Positions 33,719 to 42,841 of a stretch of DNA of 64,000 nucleotides are shown piece after piece. The stretch comes from Leptospiraceae bacterium (GTDB lineage Bacteria > Spirochaetota > Leptospiria > Leptospirales > Leptonemataceae), in assembly GCA_002717505.1 (NCBI GenBank), contig PBEB01000047.1, forward strand, positions 1 to 64,000, written 5' to 3'. Under the pieces are notes generated by a model. It was not told the DNA's origin. It made no database searches and saw only the letters and a program-made list of their open reading frames with translations. Within the stretch, counting starts at the first letter, position 1. Each line of letters opens with the position of its first letter. Both the position numbers and the translations under genes were made by a program.

Positions 33719-35860
33719 TTAAAGCATCTTGCGAAACTGGTCCTCGGTTACTATTTCAATGCCAAGTTTTCGCGCTTTATCCAGTTTAGAGCCTGCTTCC
33801 TCGCCGGCCAGCAGATGGGTTGTCTTTGTGCTCACAGATCCAGTGGTCCGGCCTCCACGCTTACGAATCTCATCCATGGCCAGATCCCTGGGGCGAAAAT
33901 GAGCGAAGCTTCCAGTAACGCACCAGGTTTGTCCGCTCATGGATTGCTCCAGGTTGGACTCTTCTCGAACTTCCTGCATCTGTAAGCCGGCTTCGGCCAG
34001 TGCAGCCAGTCGATTCCGGTTTTCCGGGGCCCTAAGCTGCTCAATGATGACTGTAGCTGTATCTGGCCCAATGCCATCCATATCATCCAGGGTTTCGTGC
34101 GCTGTATCGCTATCGGCCAGGGACAGCCATGCATCCAGGGAATCGAAACCATTCTGCAGAAGCACATCTGTAATGAAGGGACCGATCTCTTTCATGCCAA
34201 GGGATGCCATTACGGTGCGAAACGGTTTCTGGCGCGATTTATCAACTCCGTCCAGTATGATCTGCACGCTTTTGTTACCCAGGCCTTCCAGGTTTCCCAG
34301 CTCTTCACTGTTTTCTTTCAGTTTGTAGATATCCTCAACGTTTCTGAGGAATCCCTTTTCGTATAGAAGTCGGATGGTTTTTTCGCCCAGGCCGGCAATA
34401 TCCATTTGTTTTCGCTGACAGAAAAAGATCAGAGAATTGATTTCCTTTTCCGGACAGGAAGGATTGGTGCAGAGCCAATCCACCATATCACCGGGTCGCT
34501 GTAGCTTCGAATCACAGGATGGGCATCGAGAGGGGAATATAAAAGGTTTTCCTTTCCCCGGGTCTACTACCTCTTCTACGGCCGGAATGATCTCTCCTCT
34601 TTTGCTGACTTTAACGGTGGAGCCCACTCGAACTCCCAGCCTTTCAATGAAATCTGCATTATGCAACGTTGCATAAGTAACAGTAGTGCCCGCCAGTTGA
34701 ACCGGTTCCAGCTTTGCCCGGGGGGTAATGCGGCCTGTTCTACCAACGAATACTTCGATTTCTTCTACTCTGGTCTGAGCGAGATCGGGTTCAAACTTTA
34801 GAGACGTTGCCCACCGCGGTACGGCTGCTGTAAAGCCCAGGTCCAGTCGGCGAAAGCGATTATCCAGCTTTAAGACCAGACCATCTACAGGGAATGCGAC
34901 TTTTTCGCGCTTGTTTTCGAATTTCCCGATGGCCCGGGATAGATCCTTTTCTGAATTAAATGTAACCAGTTCGTTATCATCGAAAATGGGTAATCCAAGC
35001 TTACTCGCATAAGCGAGCAGTTCGGAATCGGACTGAAACTTCTCAGGATCGGATTGGAGGTGTAAGTCAAAGGCCACCCAGCGAAGAGGACGTCTTGCCG
35101 TCTCCCTGGATTTTTTATGCTTTAGCGACCCTGCTGCCAGATTCCTGGGGTTCGCATAGATACCCTCGGACTCTTCATTAAACTTGTCAAACTCCGCGAA
35201 GGTCATGTAGACTTCGCCCCGGGCCACAAGATCCACAGGCTCTTTCAGGGTGCCAGGAATGCTGCGAATGGTCCGGGCATTGTTAGTTACAATGTCCCCC
35301 AGTTGACCGGTTCCTCTGGTTACGGCTCGGATAAGATTTCCTTTTTCGTAGTACAGGACCAGGGTGGCTCCATCCACTTTCCATTGCAGATTGATTTTTT
35401 CCGCAGCTCGCACCGTCTTTGTGGCCCAGGCAAGCGCTTCATCGGTGCTGTAAGTATTGGAGAGGGAAAGTATAGGAACTGTATGCTCAAATTTCTCAAA
35501 ACCAGATTCCAGATCCGACCCCACCAATTCCGTGGGCGAGTTAGTTTCTTTAAATAGAGGGTAATCCTGCTCCAGCGCCTGCAGTTCTCGCAGCATTTCA
35601 TCGAACTTTTTATCGCTGATTTCCGGTTTGTTTTCTACGTAATATCTGTGCTGGTGGTATCGCAGATCGGATGCCAGCTTTTGCATGCGATTTCGAACGG
35701 TTTCTGACGGTGTAGCGCTGGACTTTCCGCTGGTCTTTTTTGCCCCTGTCTTCTTGCTCGGGGCCTGTTTCCGGGAAGCTACCTTTTTACTTGAGGCTAT
35801 CTGCTTCTTCTTTGCGCCTTTCGCAGTGGCCGTCTTTTTTGAGGAATTTGCATTTGCCAT
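33719..35860 (-). CDS. ligA: NAD-dependent DNA ligase with a lysine-rich N-terminal tail
   Basis: A 713-residue ligase that seals nicks in replication and repair. Core parts: Ia domain (RYHQHRYYVENKPEISDKKFDEML, from about 62) and adenylation Lys161 in WKVDG. TRGTG replaces the usual TRGDG. An OB fold, a four-Cys zinc finger (CPSC...CTNPSC), HhH repeats (GLGNKSVQIILDGV, MDGIGPDTATVI) and a C-terminal BRCT domain follow. Residues 1-55 are a Lys/Ala/Ser-rich tail absent from most LigA. With ATG 35860 the gene overlaps the fur end by 74 bp; the next Met (59) would remove both tail and overlap but lacks a ribosome site. Confidence 0.93.
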   Translation of the reverse strand: MANANSSKKTATAKGAKKKQIASSKKVASRKQAPSKKTGAKKTSGKSSATPSETVRNRMQKLASDLRYHQHRYYVENKPEISDKKFDEMLRELQALEQDYPLFKETNSPTELVGSDLESGFEKFEHTVPILSLSNTYSTDEALAWATKTVRAAEKINLQWKVDGATLVLYYEKGNLIRAVTRGTGQLGDIVTNNARTIRSIPGTLKEPVDLVARGEVYMTFAEFDKFNEESEGIYANPRNLAAGSLKHKKSRETARRPLRWVAFDLHLQSDPEKFQSDSELLAYASKLGLPIFDDNELVTFNSEKDLSRAIGKFENKREKVAFPVDGLVLKLDNRFRRLDLGFTAAVPRWATSLKFEPDLAQTRVEEIEVFVGRTGRITPRAKLEPVQLAGTTVTYATLHNADFIERLGVRVGSTVKVSKRGEIIPAVEEVVDPGKGKPFIFPSRCPSCDSKLQRPGDMVDWLCTNPSCPEKEINSLIFFCQRKQMDIAGLGEKTIRLLYEKGFLRNVEDIYKLKENSEELGNLEGLGNKSVQIILDGVDKSRQKPFRTVMASLGMKEIGPFITDVLLQNGFDSLDAWLSLADSDTAHETLDDMDGIGPDTATVIIEQLRAPENRNRLAALAEAGLQMQEVREESNLEQSMSGQTWCVTGSFAHFRPRDLAMDEIRKRGGRTTGSVSTKTTHLLAGEEAGSKLDKARKLGIEIVTEDQFRKML

Positions 35861-36278
35861 AGAGATTCAGTGAGTGGTCTTCCAGTTCGAAATTGTTCTT
35901 ATTTGCTATTTCCAGCTGAATCTTTTCAATTTCCGGCACAACAAATTCTTCAATTCGACCGCAATCTACGCAAACCAGATGGTCATGATGTTCCCGGGGA
36001 GGGATGTATTCGTAGTATTTTACCGATTGCCCGAAGTTATGCTCGGTAAGCTGACCTGATTCCACCATCAAGGAAACGATACGATAGATGGTAGCCCGGG
36101 AAATCTCCCCTTTTCGGTCCTTCAGAGCATCTGCCAGAGAATCCACTGTGAAATGAGTCCCAAGCTCGAAAACCTTTTCAGCCACCAGAAGTCGCTGATT
36201 GGTGATCTTCAGATTTCGCTTCTTCAGGAAGTTGGAAAAGTTGGTGAGTTCACGGTGTATATCTGCAGTTGCCGCCAC
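35787..36278 (-). CDS. Fur/PerR-family metalloregulator
   Basis: A 163-residue regulator: winged-helix (residues 15-90, NQRLLVAEKVFELGTHFTVDSLADAL, RATIYRIVSLMVESG) and a dimer/metal domain (HHDHLVCVDCGRIEEF). The first structural zinc pair is Cys103 and Cys106; the second pair is widened to Cys143 and Cys152 instead of CxxC. PerR-like peroxide sensing or Fur-like iron sensing cannot be separated by eye. The C-terminal 24 codons overlap the ligA start, so the two genes are probably cotranscribed. Confidence 0.87.
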   Translation of the reverse strand: MAATADIHRELTNFSNFLKKRNLKITNQRLLVAEKVFELGTHFTVDSLADALKDRKGEISRATIYRIVSLMVESGQLTEHNFGQSVKYYEYIPPREHHDHLVCVDCGRIEEFVVPEIEKIQLEIANKNNFELEDHSLNLYGKCKFLKKDGHCERRKEEADSLK

Positions 36279-36356
36279 GGGGAGAAATTAATCATTCATA
36301 CCTCTGCTTGCAATCAAAACTCTTGCCGAATCAGGGCCCGGGGGCCTAAATGGACC

Positions 36357-36686
36357 ATGGAAGAAAAGCGCAAGTTTCCCAGGGCCGACCTGGTCTTCCG
36401 AATTGAATATCGGACTCTGAAAGAAGAGCAACCCAGAGCCGGTATGACTCGTGACTTGAGTCTGGGCGGAGTCAGCCTGGAAACGGAAGGGCCGCTGGAT
36501 AAAGGGACACCGCTTTCGCTTACTTTTTCCTTTCCTGAACTGGAGGGAACCATCCATGCCACCGGTCGAGTGGTAAGATCCTGGGACGAAGAGGGTAAAA
36601 TCTTTACAGCTCTGAGGTTTACCGCAGTGCATCAGGATGATCTGGCCATACTGAAGTCTCATCTGGAACAGTTTTACGAGGATTGA
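36357..36686 (+). CDS. PilZ-domain protein (likely c-di-GMP-binding)
   Basis: A 109-residue single-domain PilZ protein. RKFPRADL near the N-terminus provides the arginine motif and DLSLGGVSLE the D/NxSxxG motif that together hold cyclic di-GMP. Length is normal for a stand-alone PilZ adaptor. ATG 36357 is chosen; the frame upstream to 36153 is antisense to fur. It is divergent from fur and converges on thiL. The effector partner is unknown. Confidence 0.85.
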   Translation: MEEKRKFPRADLVFRIEYRTLKEEQPRAGMTRDLSLGGVSLETEGPLDKGTPLSLTFSFPELEGTIHATGRVVRSWDEEGKIFTALRFTAVHQDDLAILKSHLEQFYED

Positions 36687-36752
36687 TCCCGCCAGTTCCG
36701 CTACCAATTCTAGCTGGCATCAATGTTTTTTCCTGATTCCGTTGAATGTTAG

Positions 36753-37754
36753 CTATTGAAGGGGCTCGCGAAAATGCTCAAATCCTGGATGGGATGGAGC
36801 CTCCTGCCCATTTAGTAGAAAGCGAGCCACTGGCTCTTGCGCGGACTCTTCAAACTCACCTATTCGAACGAATCCCTCTGGCAAATCTCTCGAACTCGCA
36901 ACCAGTAATTCCAGCTCTTCTCCAGAGGAAGCCGCGAATTCAGGCCCATAGGCTGCCACGGCTTGCAGCATAGGAAGTTTCTCCAGGTGCACCGTGAGGT
37001 TCAATCCTGAGCTTTCTGCGAATCGCTGACAATCCGCGAAAACTCCATCACTCAAATCCATGGCTCCTGAAACAGGAAAGGAATGACTTTGCAGCGCATT
37101 AATTTGTCTGGCCGCCTCCAGGTTGGCCCGGGGGCGTAAATGCCGCTGGATGGCCTGGGCTTCAATGTCTCCGTTCGCTGCTACAGGCTTCCCGGACTCC
37201 GTGGCCTGCTCCGAGAACTGTTGTAGTGGCACGGTTTCACCCGTTACTGGTTTCTCACCCTTCTTTCGATTGTTCAGAATTTCATAGCCCAGACGGCTCA
37301 TACCTACGTGGCCAGACAGAAATATGCCATCGTTACTGTTTGCTCTGCGAAAGCGGGGATACAGGGCCGGACCGCTGAGAGTGAGCGAGAATAGATAGCC
37401 GTTGGCACGAAAGGTATCCCCCCCTACAAGTTTGCAGCGGTAATCGGAAAGCTGTTCTCTGAGAGCAGCGGCAAACCTGCCAATCAATTCTTCATCTGCA
37501 GTCTCCGGTAATCCCAGATTCAAGAGGCAGAACTCTGGTTCTCCCCCGGCTGCCGCCAGGTCTGAGAGATTCACCTGTACAAGTTTGAATGCGATGTCTT
37601 CCGGGCTGGACCAGTCCAGGCGAAAGTGCGTTCCTTCTGCAAGGCTATCCGTGGTATACAAATAGGACCGACCACCATGTTCGATCAAGGCGCAATCATC
37701 CGCACTCAGATCTGGATTCAGTCTTTCTATGATTCTACTCTCCAGGTTGGTCAT
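36753..37754 (-). CDS. thiL: Thiamine-monophosphate kinase
   Basis: A 333-residue enzyme that phosphorylates thiamine phosphate to thiamine diphosphate. Family motifs: DDCALIEHGGRSYLYTTDSLAEGTHF, KLVQVNLSDLAAAGGEP (Mg/ATP loop), CKLVGGDTFRA and AMDLSDGVFADCQRF. It has an insert of about 30 polar residues (170-200) after GYEILNN. No other thiamine gene is nearby. It converges on the PilZ gene; a weak GCCAG/CTGGC hairpin plus T6 lies in the 66-bp gap. Confidence 0.92.
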   Translation of the reverse strand: MTNLESRIIERLNPDLSADDCALIEHGGRSYLYTTDSLAEGTHFRLDWSSPEDIAFKLVQVNLSDLAAAGGEPEFCLLNLGLPETADEELIGRFAAALREQLSDYRCKLVGGDTFRANGYLFSLTLSGPALYPRFRRANSNDGIFLSGHVGMSRLGYEILNNRKKGEKPVTGETVPLQQFSEQATESGKPVAANGDIEAQAIQRHLRPRANLEAARQINALQSHSFPVSGAMDLSDGVFADCQRFAESSGLNLTVHLEKLPMLQAVAAYGPEFAASSGEELELLVASSRDLPEGFVRIGEFEESAQEPVARFLLNGQEAPSHPGFEHFREPLQ

Positions 37755-37807
37755 ACACTGTCAGAAAAAGGCTGTACTACTTATCCGTCAGGTATTTCTA
37801 TGGGGAG

Positions 37808-38509
37808 GTGGAACCGGCGGAGGCACGGAGAATATTAGGGCTGGAATCCATGGATGAAGCGCTGGATCGGACCAGGCTCCAGCGGGCCTTCCATAGAAGG
37901 CTCTTTGAAATCCATCCAGATGCTCAAAACGCCCGAATCGAAACGGTGCAAGATGTGGTACCTTCGGATCAACCTTCGGCTCATGGTCAGCCTTCCGCAA
38001 TAGATGACTCTTCCGGGGTTACAGGCTCTTCTGGCGCGGAAAATTTGGCCCGGCCTGCCGCTCCTGTTTTAAGAAGGGATCTTTCGGTGGATACCCTCAT
38101 CGAAGCGCGAAAAACCCTGCTCATTCGGCTGGAGCGAGGAAATGATGCTCTGGACACCGAGCCATCTAAGACTACAGGCGGTGCGGAGTTCAATGGCGGG
38201 CAAAAAAAGGAGTCCGGACCTTCGGGGGCTGATGGTTACAAGCTCTATCGCCGGGCACTATTTCTCTATTCCGAAGCAGTTCTGAATTACTTTGAAAAAA
38301 GAAAACATGTTAGTGGCAGGACGGTGAGCGAGCCCACGGCAGAACCGGAGGGGTTTCGTTCCACGCTGGAGGAGGCCCGGTCTCTATTTGTTCAGGTTCT
38401 GGAACGATTCCCCGGAGGAACCTGGACCCCGGATTCCATAGAGCAAATTGCCCGGATTAACGTCTGGTTGAAGCGTGATAGCGCCAGTGGAAGCCAGGTC
38501 CCGAAATAG
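37808..38509 (+). CDS. J-domain-like protein
   Basis: A 233-residue soluble protein. The N-terminus (ARRILGLESMDEALDRTRLQRAFHRRLFEIHPDAQ) is like a DnaJ J domain, with HPD at 36-38. The rest is an acidic, Gly/Ser-rich linker and a helical C-terminal part (YKLYRRALFLYSEAVLNYFEKRK, then a helix-repeat-like end). No zinc or client-binding DnaJ domains. The start is GTG 37808. The last 126 bp overlap the end of the gene on the other strand, which is unusual. Confidence 0.6.
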   Translation: MEPAEARRILGLESMDEALDRTRLQRAFHRRLFEIHPDAQNARIETVQDVVPSDQPSAHGQPSAIDDSSGVTGSSGAENLARPAAPVLRRDLSVDTLIEARKTLLIRLERGNDALDTEPSKTTGGAEFNGGQKKESGPSGADGYKLYRRALFLYSEAVLNYFEKRKHVSGRTVSEPTAEPEGFRSTLEEARSLFVQVLERFPGGTWTPDSIEQIARINVWLKRDSASGSQVPK

Positions 38510-39400
38510 ATCATAGAGCCAGAGAAAGGGGAGGGCTCGAGAGAAGGAATTTAGTCTCCTGGATGCGTTTCTAAAAATTCGGTCCGGGTCTGCTCTCAGG
38601 GACTGAATGCGATTCGCATAGAGAAATGTATCCAGGTTTCGGAACCGGGCCGAAGCGATGTCATCCGGCATTCCGTAGAGCAAGAGAGATTCCACAAGTA
38701 CCAGGGCTCCTTCGATAGGATGAAAGATCCTTCTCGCAATTCTCTGCACCGTAGATCTCATGGAGCCAGGGTCCAGACCAGGACGATGGAAATCCTTTAG
38801 CAGTAAGATTCGCAAGCGTGAAGCCATGGAAGGGTTCTTCTTTAAATAGGAATCCAGTTCGTGGCAGAGAAGCAGGGTATCCACCCTCTGGCAATCCAGG
38901 TCAGCCACGACCACAATGGAAGACTGTTCACGCATTCCATCCATCAAAAGAGTAATGTCGCTGGCATTTCTAAGGTCTGTCCTTGGCATGTAGCCGGAGA
39001 ATAAAAAGGCCTGCCTGTACAGTCTGCGAAACGGATCATCCATAATCAAAAGCGCGGAACCGGTCTGACTCGCTTCCAGGGATGGAAACAGGAAGGAGCT
39101 GGGAGCGCCGGGAAAAAAGAGAGCGCCTGCCCCTGACTCATAGAGCTTTCTCATCGCTTCAGGGTTTTGATGTTGATGGCCAGCGCAAAGCAGAACTGGC
39201 AAACCCCAGTCCAGCATCTCTTCCACTTGATTCTTTCCGAGTTCCGGTATCCATAGAGAACCGGAGGCAGCATGTGCCGGCTCAAAGCTGGTCACTGTGC
39301 GATAATGGATGAGACCGTTCGCCTCCTGGGACTCCAGATAGGCATCCATCAAATGGATCTGATGCTGCGCCAGATCAAGGCCAGCGAAAACTACATCCAT
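38384..39400 (-). CDS. Protein of unknown function, overlaps its convergent neighbour
   Basis: A 338-residue soluble protein without signal peptide. It has alternating beta-alpha elements at the start (MDVVFAGLD..., LPVLLCAGHQ) and in the middle (SSIVVVADLDCQ, LRILLLKDFH), suggestive of Rossmann or receiver-like folds, but no catalytic motif that I know. The start is coupled to the acylase gene: its ATG lies 10 bp inside the end of that gene (39391-39400). Its last 126 bp are antisense to the J-domain-like gene. Confidence 0.6.
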   Translation of the reverse strand: MDVVFAGLDLAQHQIHLMDAYLESQEANGLIHYRTVTSFEPAHAASGSLWIPELGKNQVEEMLDWGLPVLLCAGHQHQNPEAMRKLYESGAGALFFPGAPSSFLFPSLEASQTGSALLIMDDPFRRLYRQAFLFSGYMPRTDLRNASDITLLMDGMREQSSIVVVADLDCQRVDTLLLCHELDSYLKKNPSMASRLRILLLKDFHRPGLDPGSMRSTVQRIARRIFHPIEGALVLVESLLLYGMPDDIASARFRNLDTFLYANRIQSLRADPDRIFRNASRRLNSFSRALPFLWLYDLFRDLASTGAITLQPDVNPGNLLYGIRGPGSSGESFQNLNK

Positions 39401-41604
39401 TCAGGCTCCTGACCAGGATGGTAGCTACGAATAGTCCGAAACTCAATCTCGTTTTCGTCGAGGTAGGTCCGTCTTAAAAGGCGTTTCTGGAAAATTGGGG
39501 CCTGGTCAGCATAATGCCGGGACTCCGGTCGCATACTGCTGCCATAGGGTTGTGCTGCAAAGGATTGCACTCCTTCACGAGTAAACTCTACAAGCATGAT
39601 AAAAGAATCGCCGGCATAGATCTTTTGCCATTCAGGATGCAACCAGCCCTGCAGGCCTTCCAGGTCTTTCATGTGCATTGCATTTAAAACGTCAGGTCCG
39701 CCACCCATTCCAAGCACCGTATCGCCGCGAATCAGCTTCTGACGACTCTGCAGGGGATCGCTCAACGTTCCAGTGTCCAGTAAATAGTCCACTGCCTCAC
39801 GAAAGGAGTCCACGGGATCCGGAGCCTCTTCAATGGGTTTTCGATCCACAACCAGAGTTTTCCAGATAGGTCTCCAGGTTAGCATCGCCAGCATGGCTCC
39901 CTGGCTTTCAGGCCGGGCCGTACCATCCCAGTTGCGAAGCACTTCCAGAGCTTCCTTTTCCAGGGCATTGGTAGGTCGGAATCGTTCCAGAACCGGATAT
40001 ACTGCCTCTTGATAGATCGGAGCCGATGGATGATACTCTTGATCAAACTTATATCGCAGGAATTCTTCCCGACTGATGGAACTGTCCCCGCCGAATAATT
40101 CCAGAGAACGCAGAGCCCGGTTGGTGAGGCGGCGCTCTATATAATTGTACTGCTCATTGTCCCGGGGGTCCGGATTATATGGGGTGCTGGTTGTATAGAA
40201 TGGAGTGGAGTTGGCATTCTGCACGAATCCAGAACGCGGATTGATGACCGCAGGAAGTTCATCATAGTCCAGGTATTCTTCCCAGAGGTATGCCGTGCTG
40301 TTTCCCGGTATAATTCCCGAGTATTCCGGACCAGACGTCCTAACCGGGAGCCTTGCATTGTAGACGTAAGCTATATTCTGGGCATCCGCGTAGACAGTAT
40401 GAAACATGGGCATGGATTGCATTTCCATAGCGGCGGTCCATTCCTGGAAGTTTTGGGCTCGCCCCATGCGATACCATTGCTCAGCAGACGCTGCATGATT
40501 CTCGATGCCGGCCACGCGAACTGCGATGAGGCCGGAGTCGGTTTCCAGGGCCGGACCAAAGATCGTGTCATAGACAGTCCGGCTAACTGTAAATTCGAAA
40601 AAGAATAGATCCAGAGTGATATCTACATCTCTGGTCTGTAACGGTTTTTCTTCACCATCTACTGTGTACTTCGTATAATCCTCATCCGTCTGAAGCCGAT
40701 ACGAGTCCACGAGATCCGGAGTATTCACTGTATGCGTCCAGCCGAGCTTCTTGTTATGACCTACGAAAATCAGAGGGCTTCCGGGAAACGTAGCTCCGTA
40801 CATTTCGAATCCATCTTTGCTTTTTAAATGCGCTTCATACCAGGCTACGGCGCCATCCCAGGGCTGATGCGAATTGACGTTCAATCTATGGATGCCATCG
40901 GCAGAGCGGCTTCGAGACACTGCATGAGCATTGCTGGCCACCATCGCATAGTCCTCATACCAGCTGGTTTTCTCCTGATCCTGCTTTGCCGGGGCGGAAG
41001 ATTCCTCTTCTGGTGGTCTGGCAGCCAGGGCTTTTCCCAGTTCTTGGCCTGTTCCAACGAACAGAGGAATTTTGTGCACGAAGCCTCTTGCAAGATCCTT
41101 CGCTTCCACCGGGAAGAATCGTCCATCCACCTCTTCTGGATGTAAGGCCGCATAATAATTTAGTCCATCCGCATAACCTTGAAATACTTCCTGGAGTTCC
41201 GGAGATATTTGCGCATCGTACACCGCTTCTGTTCGATCATTTATGCGAAACATTCCAGCATAGAAGTCATTCTGTAGCGAAGTGCTGGATAGATGGAGCC
41301 GAGAGAGTTGGCCGCGAGATGCAGCAACCACTGCCTGGATTGTGCTAAAATCATCTTCTGCATGAGCATAGGCCAGCCCAAAGGCCACGTCCTGCTCGGT
41401 TTCGCCCAGGATATGGGGGACTCCATAATCATCCCTTCGAATGGTCACATTGGTTGCTTTCTTTTCGAGCCGGGCCACAGACTCCGGGGATGGATTGTAG
41501 CGAACCCGGTGTGTTCTAAAGATCAGTCCGAGAAAAATAAGCGCACCCAGCCAGATGAAGATAAGAGCAGGAATGCGAATCCAACGGGATTGATTTGAGG
41601 CCAT
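39391..41604 (-). CDS. Penicillin-acylase-family amidase, membrane-anchored
   Basis: A 737-residue Ntn-hydrolase of the penicillin amidase family, which removes acyl chains from amides such as acyl-homoserine lactones or beta-lactams. After an N-terminal membrane helix (10-30) come the alpha part (NVTIRRDDYGVPHILGETEQDVAFGLAYAHAEDD) and the beta chain, whose nucleophile would be Ser224 in VASNAHAVS after autoprocessing. WYEAHL, FPGSPLIFVGHNKKLGWTHT and the C-terminal FIMLVEF segment fit the family. ATG 41604 is chosen; the frame upstream overlaps the rhomboid start. First of two coupled genes. Confidence 0.85.
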   Translation of the reverse strand: MASNQSRWIRIPALIFIWLGALIFLGLIFRTHRVRYNPSPESVARLEKKATNVTIRRDDYGVPHILGETEQDVAFGLAYAHAEDDFSTIQAVVAASRGQLSRLHLSSTSLQNDFYAGMFRINDRTEAVYDAQISPELQEVFQGYADGLNYYAALHPEEVDGRFFPVEAKDLARGFVHKIPLFVGTGQELGKALAARPPEEESSAPAKQDQEKTSWYEDYAMVASNAHAVSRSRSADGIHRLNVNSHQPWDGAVAWYEAHLKSKDGFEMYGATFPGSPLIFVGHNKKLGWTHTVNTPDLVDSYRLQTDEDYTKYTVDGEEKPLQTRDVDITLDLFFFEFTVSRTVYDTIFGPALETDSGLIAVRVAGIENHAASAEQWYRMGRAQNFQEWTAAMEMQSMPMFHTVYADAQNIAYVYNARLPVRTSGPEYSGIIPGNSTAYLWEEYLDYDELPAVINPRSGFVQNANSTPFYTTSTPYNPDPRDNEQYNYIERRLTNRALRSLELFGGDSSISREEFLRYKFDQEYHPSAPIYQEAVYPVLERFRPTNALEKEALEVLRNWDGTARPESQGAMLAMLTWRPIWKTLVVDRKPIEEAPDPVDSFREAVDYLLDTGTLSDPLQSRQKLIRGDTVLGMGGGPDVLNAMHMKDLEGLQGWLHPEWQKIYAGDSFIMLVEFTREGVQSFAAQPYGSSMRPESRHYADQAPIFQKRLLRRTYLDENEIEFRTIRSYHPGQEPEWM

Positions 41605-41711
41605 GGATTTCTGTGTGGGCCGGCCCGGAACAGGTGTCAAATGCAATCGGAGCGAAGAAATTTTCGGAATTTTTATTTGTGAATGGTGATATCCTGGGTT
41701 TTCTTGAAGCA

Positions 41712-42701
41712 ATGAGTGTTTTTCGAGCACCGGTAACCCGAACCCTTGTGGCCATCAATGTGGCTGCGTATATTTTGATGCTTCTCGCCCTCTGGGGCAA
41801 CGGTGCGCAGGCAGAGTCAATCTTTAGCACTTTTGCCCTTGTTCCGTCGATGTTCTGGAATCAGGCAGCAATCTGGCAGCCTTTAACAAGTATGTTTATG
41901 CATGGAGGGCACATACATATTTTGTTCAACATGATTACAATCTGGTCCCTGGGCTCCGTCGTGGAACATCGAGTGGGCCCCGGGAAATTTACAGCTTTGT
42001 ACTTCATTTCTGGCTTCTCAGGTGCGGCATTAATTCTTCTTGCATCTATCTGGGAGCTACCGGGAGCCGAGTCCTACAGGCCTGTGGTGGGAGCCTCCGG
42101 CGCCTTATTTGGTCTCATTGCAGCCCTGGTCGTATTCTATCCCAATGCTCGAGTTCTGCTATTCTTTGTTTTTCCTATGAAAGTACGGACTCTGGCCATA
42201 GGCGTAATAATTGTCTCCATTTTTCTTCAGCTAATGCAATGGGGGCTAGTAGGGGATGAGTCTTCCGGCGTTTTCGGGACCCTTGCCAGCTTGCCTATCT
42301 CACACCTGGGTCACCTTGGGGGCTTTTTTGGCGGTCTTCTCTTTGTATGGCTCGCAATAGCGCCATCAAAAGAAGAGAGAATGGATCCCGGACCTGCCAT
42401 GGGAGGCGGTTTTCGTATGGGCACCAGGCGAACTGGTCCTTCGCACACTACAGGGCCCGAGGAGCAGGTCCTTAGAATGATGCAGGAGTTGATGCGTCAA
42501 AGGCAATCTGGCGCAACGGGCCCGGGCCCTGCTCCTGGCGAGAGAAGGACCGTAAAAGAGATCAATCCCATCCAGGACTCCGAGCGTTTTGATGAACCAC
42601 CTTCCAATAAGCCTGAACGAGGAGAATCCGACTCCGGAAGCGCTCCAGGTAGCGGCAGGCTCTACTATGATCCGGCCAGCGGGCGTTTCTTCTTTAAGTA
42701 G
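41712..42701 (+). CDS. Rhomboid-family intramembrane serine protease
   Basis: A 329-residue protein with six membrane helices and the rhomboid active site: HILFNM (oxyanion Asn in helix 2), GASGALFGL with Ser129 in helix 4, and GHLGGFFGG with His201 in helix 6. It cleaves membrane proteins inside the bilayer. A hydrophilic C-terminal tail of about 110 residues, rich in Gly/Pro/Glu, ends in GRLYYDPASGRFFFK. ATG 41712 is chosen; no strong ribosome site. It is divergent from the acylase gene. Confidence 0.9.
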   Translation: MSVFRAPVTRTLVAINVAAYILMLLALWGNGAQAESIFSTFALVPSMFWNQAAIWQPLTSMFMHGGHIHILFNMITIWSLGSVVEHRVGPGKFTALYFISGFSGAALILLASIWELPGAESYRPVVGASGALFGLIAALVVFYPNARVLLFFVFPMKVRTLAIGVIIVSIFLQLMQWGLVGDESSGVFGTLASLPISHLGHLGGFFGGLLFVWLAIAPSKEERMDPGPAMGGGFRMGTRRTGPSHTTGPEEQVLRMMQELMRQRQSGATGPGPAPGERRTVKEINPIQDSERFDEPPSNKPERGESDSGSAPGSGRLYYDPASGRFFFK

Positions 42702-42841
42702 AAGAATGCCAATTATTTTTGTTGGTATTGATCCTGGCCAAGAGCGGAGCTAAGCAGGACGATTGCCCGATGTTCACATCTCCCGGGCAGAGGAATCAGG
42801 CTTCATGGGACGAAGAATCTTCCAGGCAGTTGAGTTCGTGC

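Noticed and set aside
36153-36356. N-terminal extension of the PilZ protein
   Set aside because: It is antisense to the fur gene, and the PilZ domain begins right after ATG 36357.
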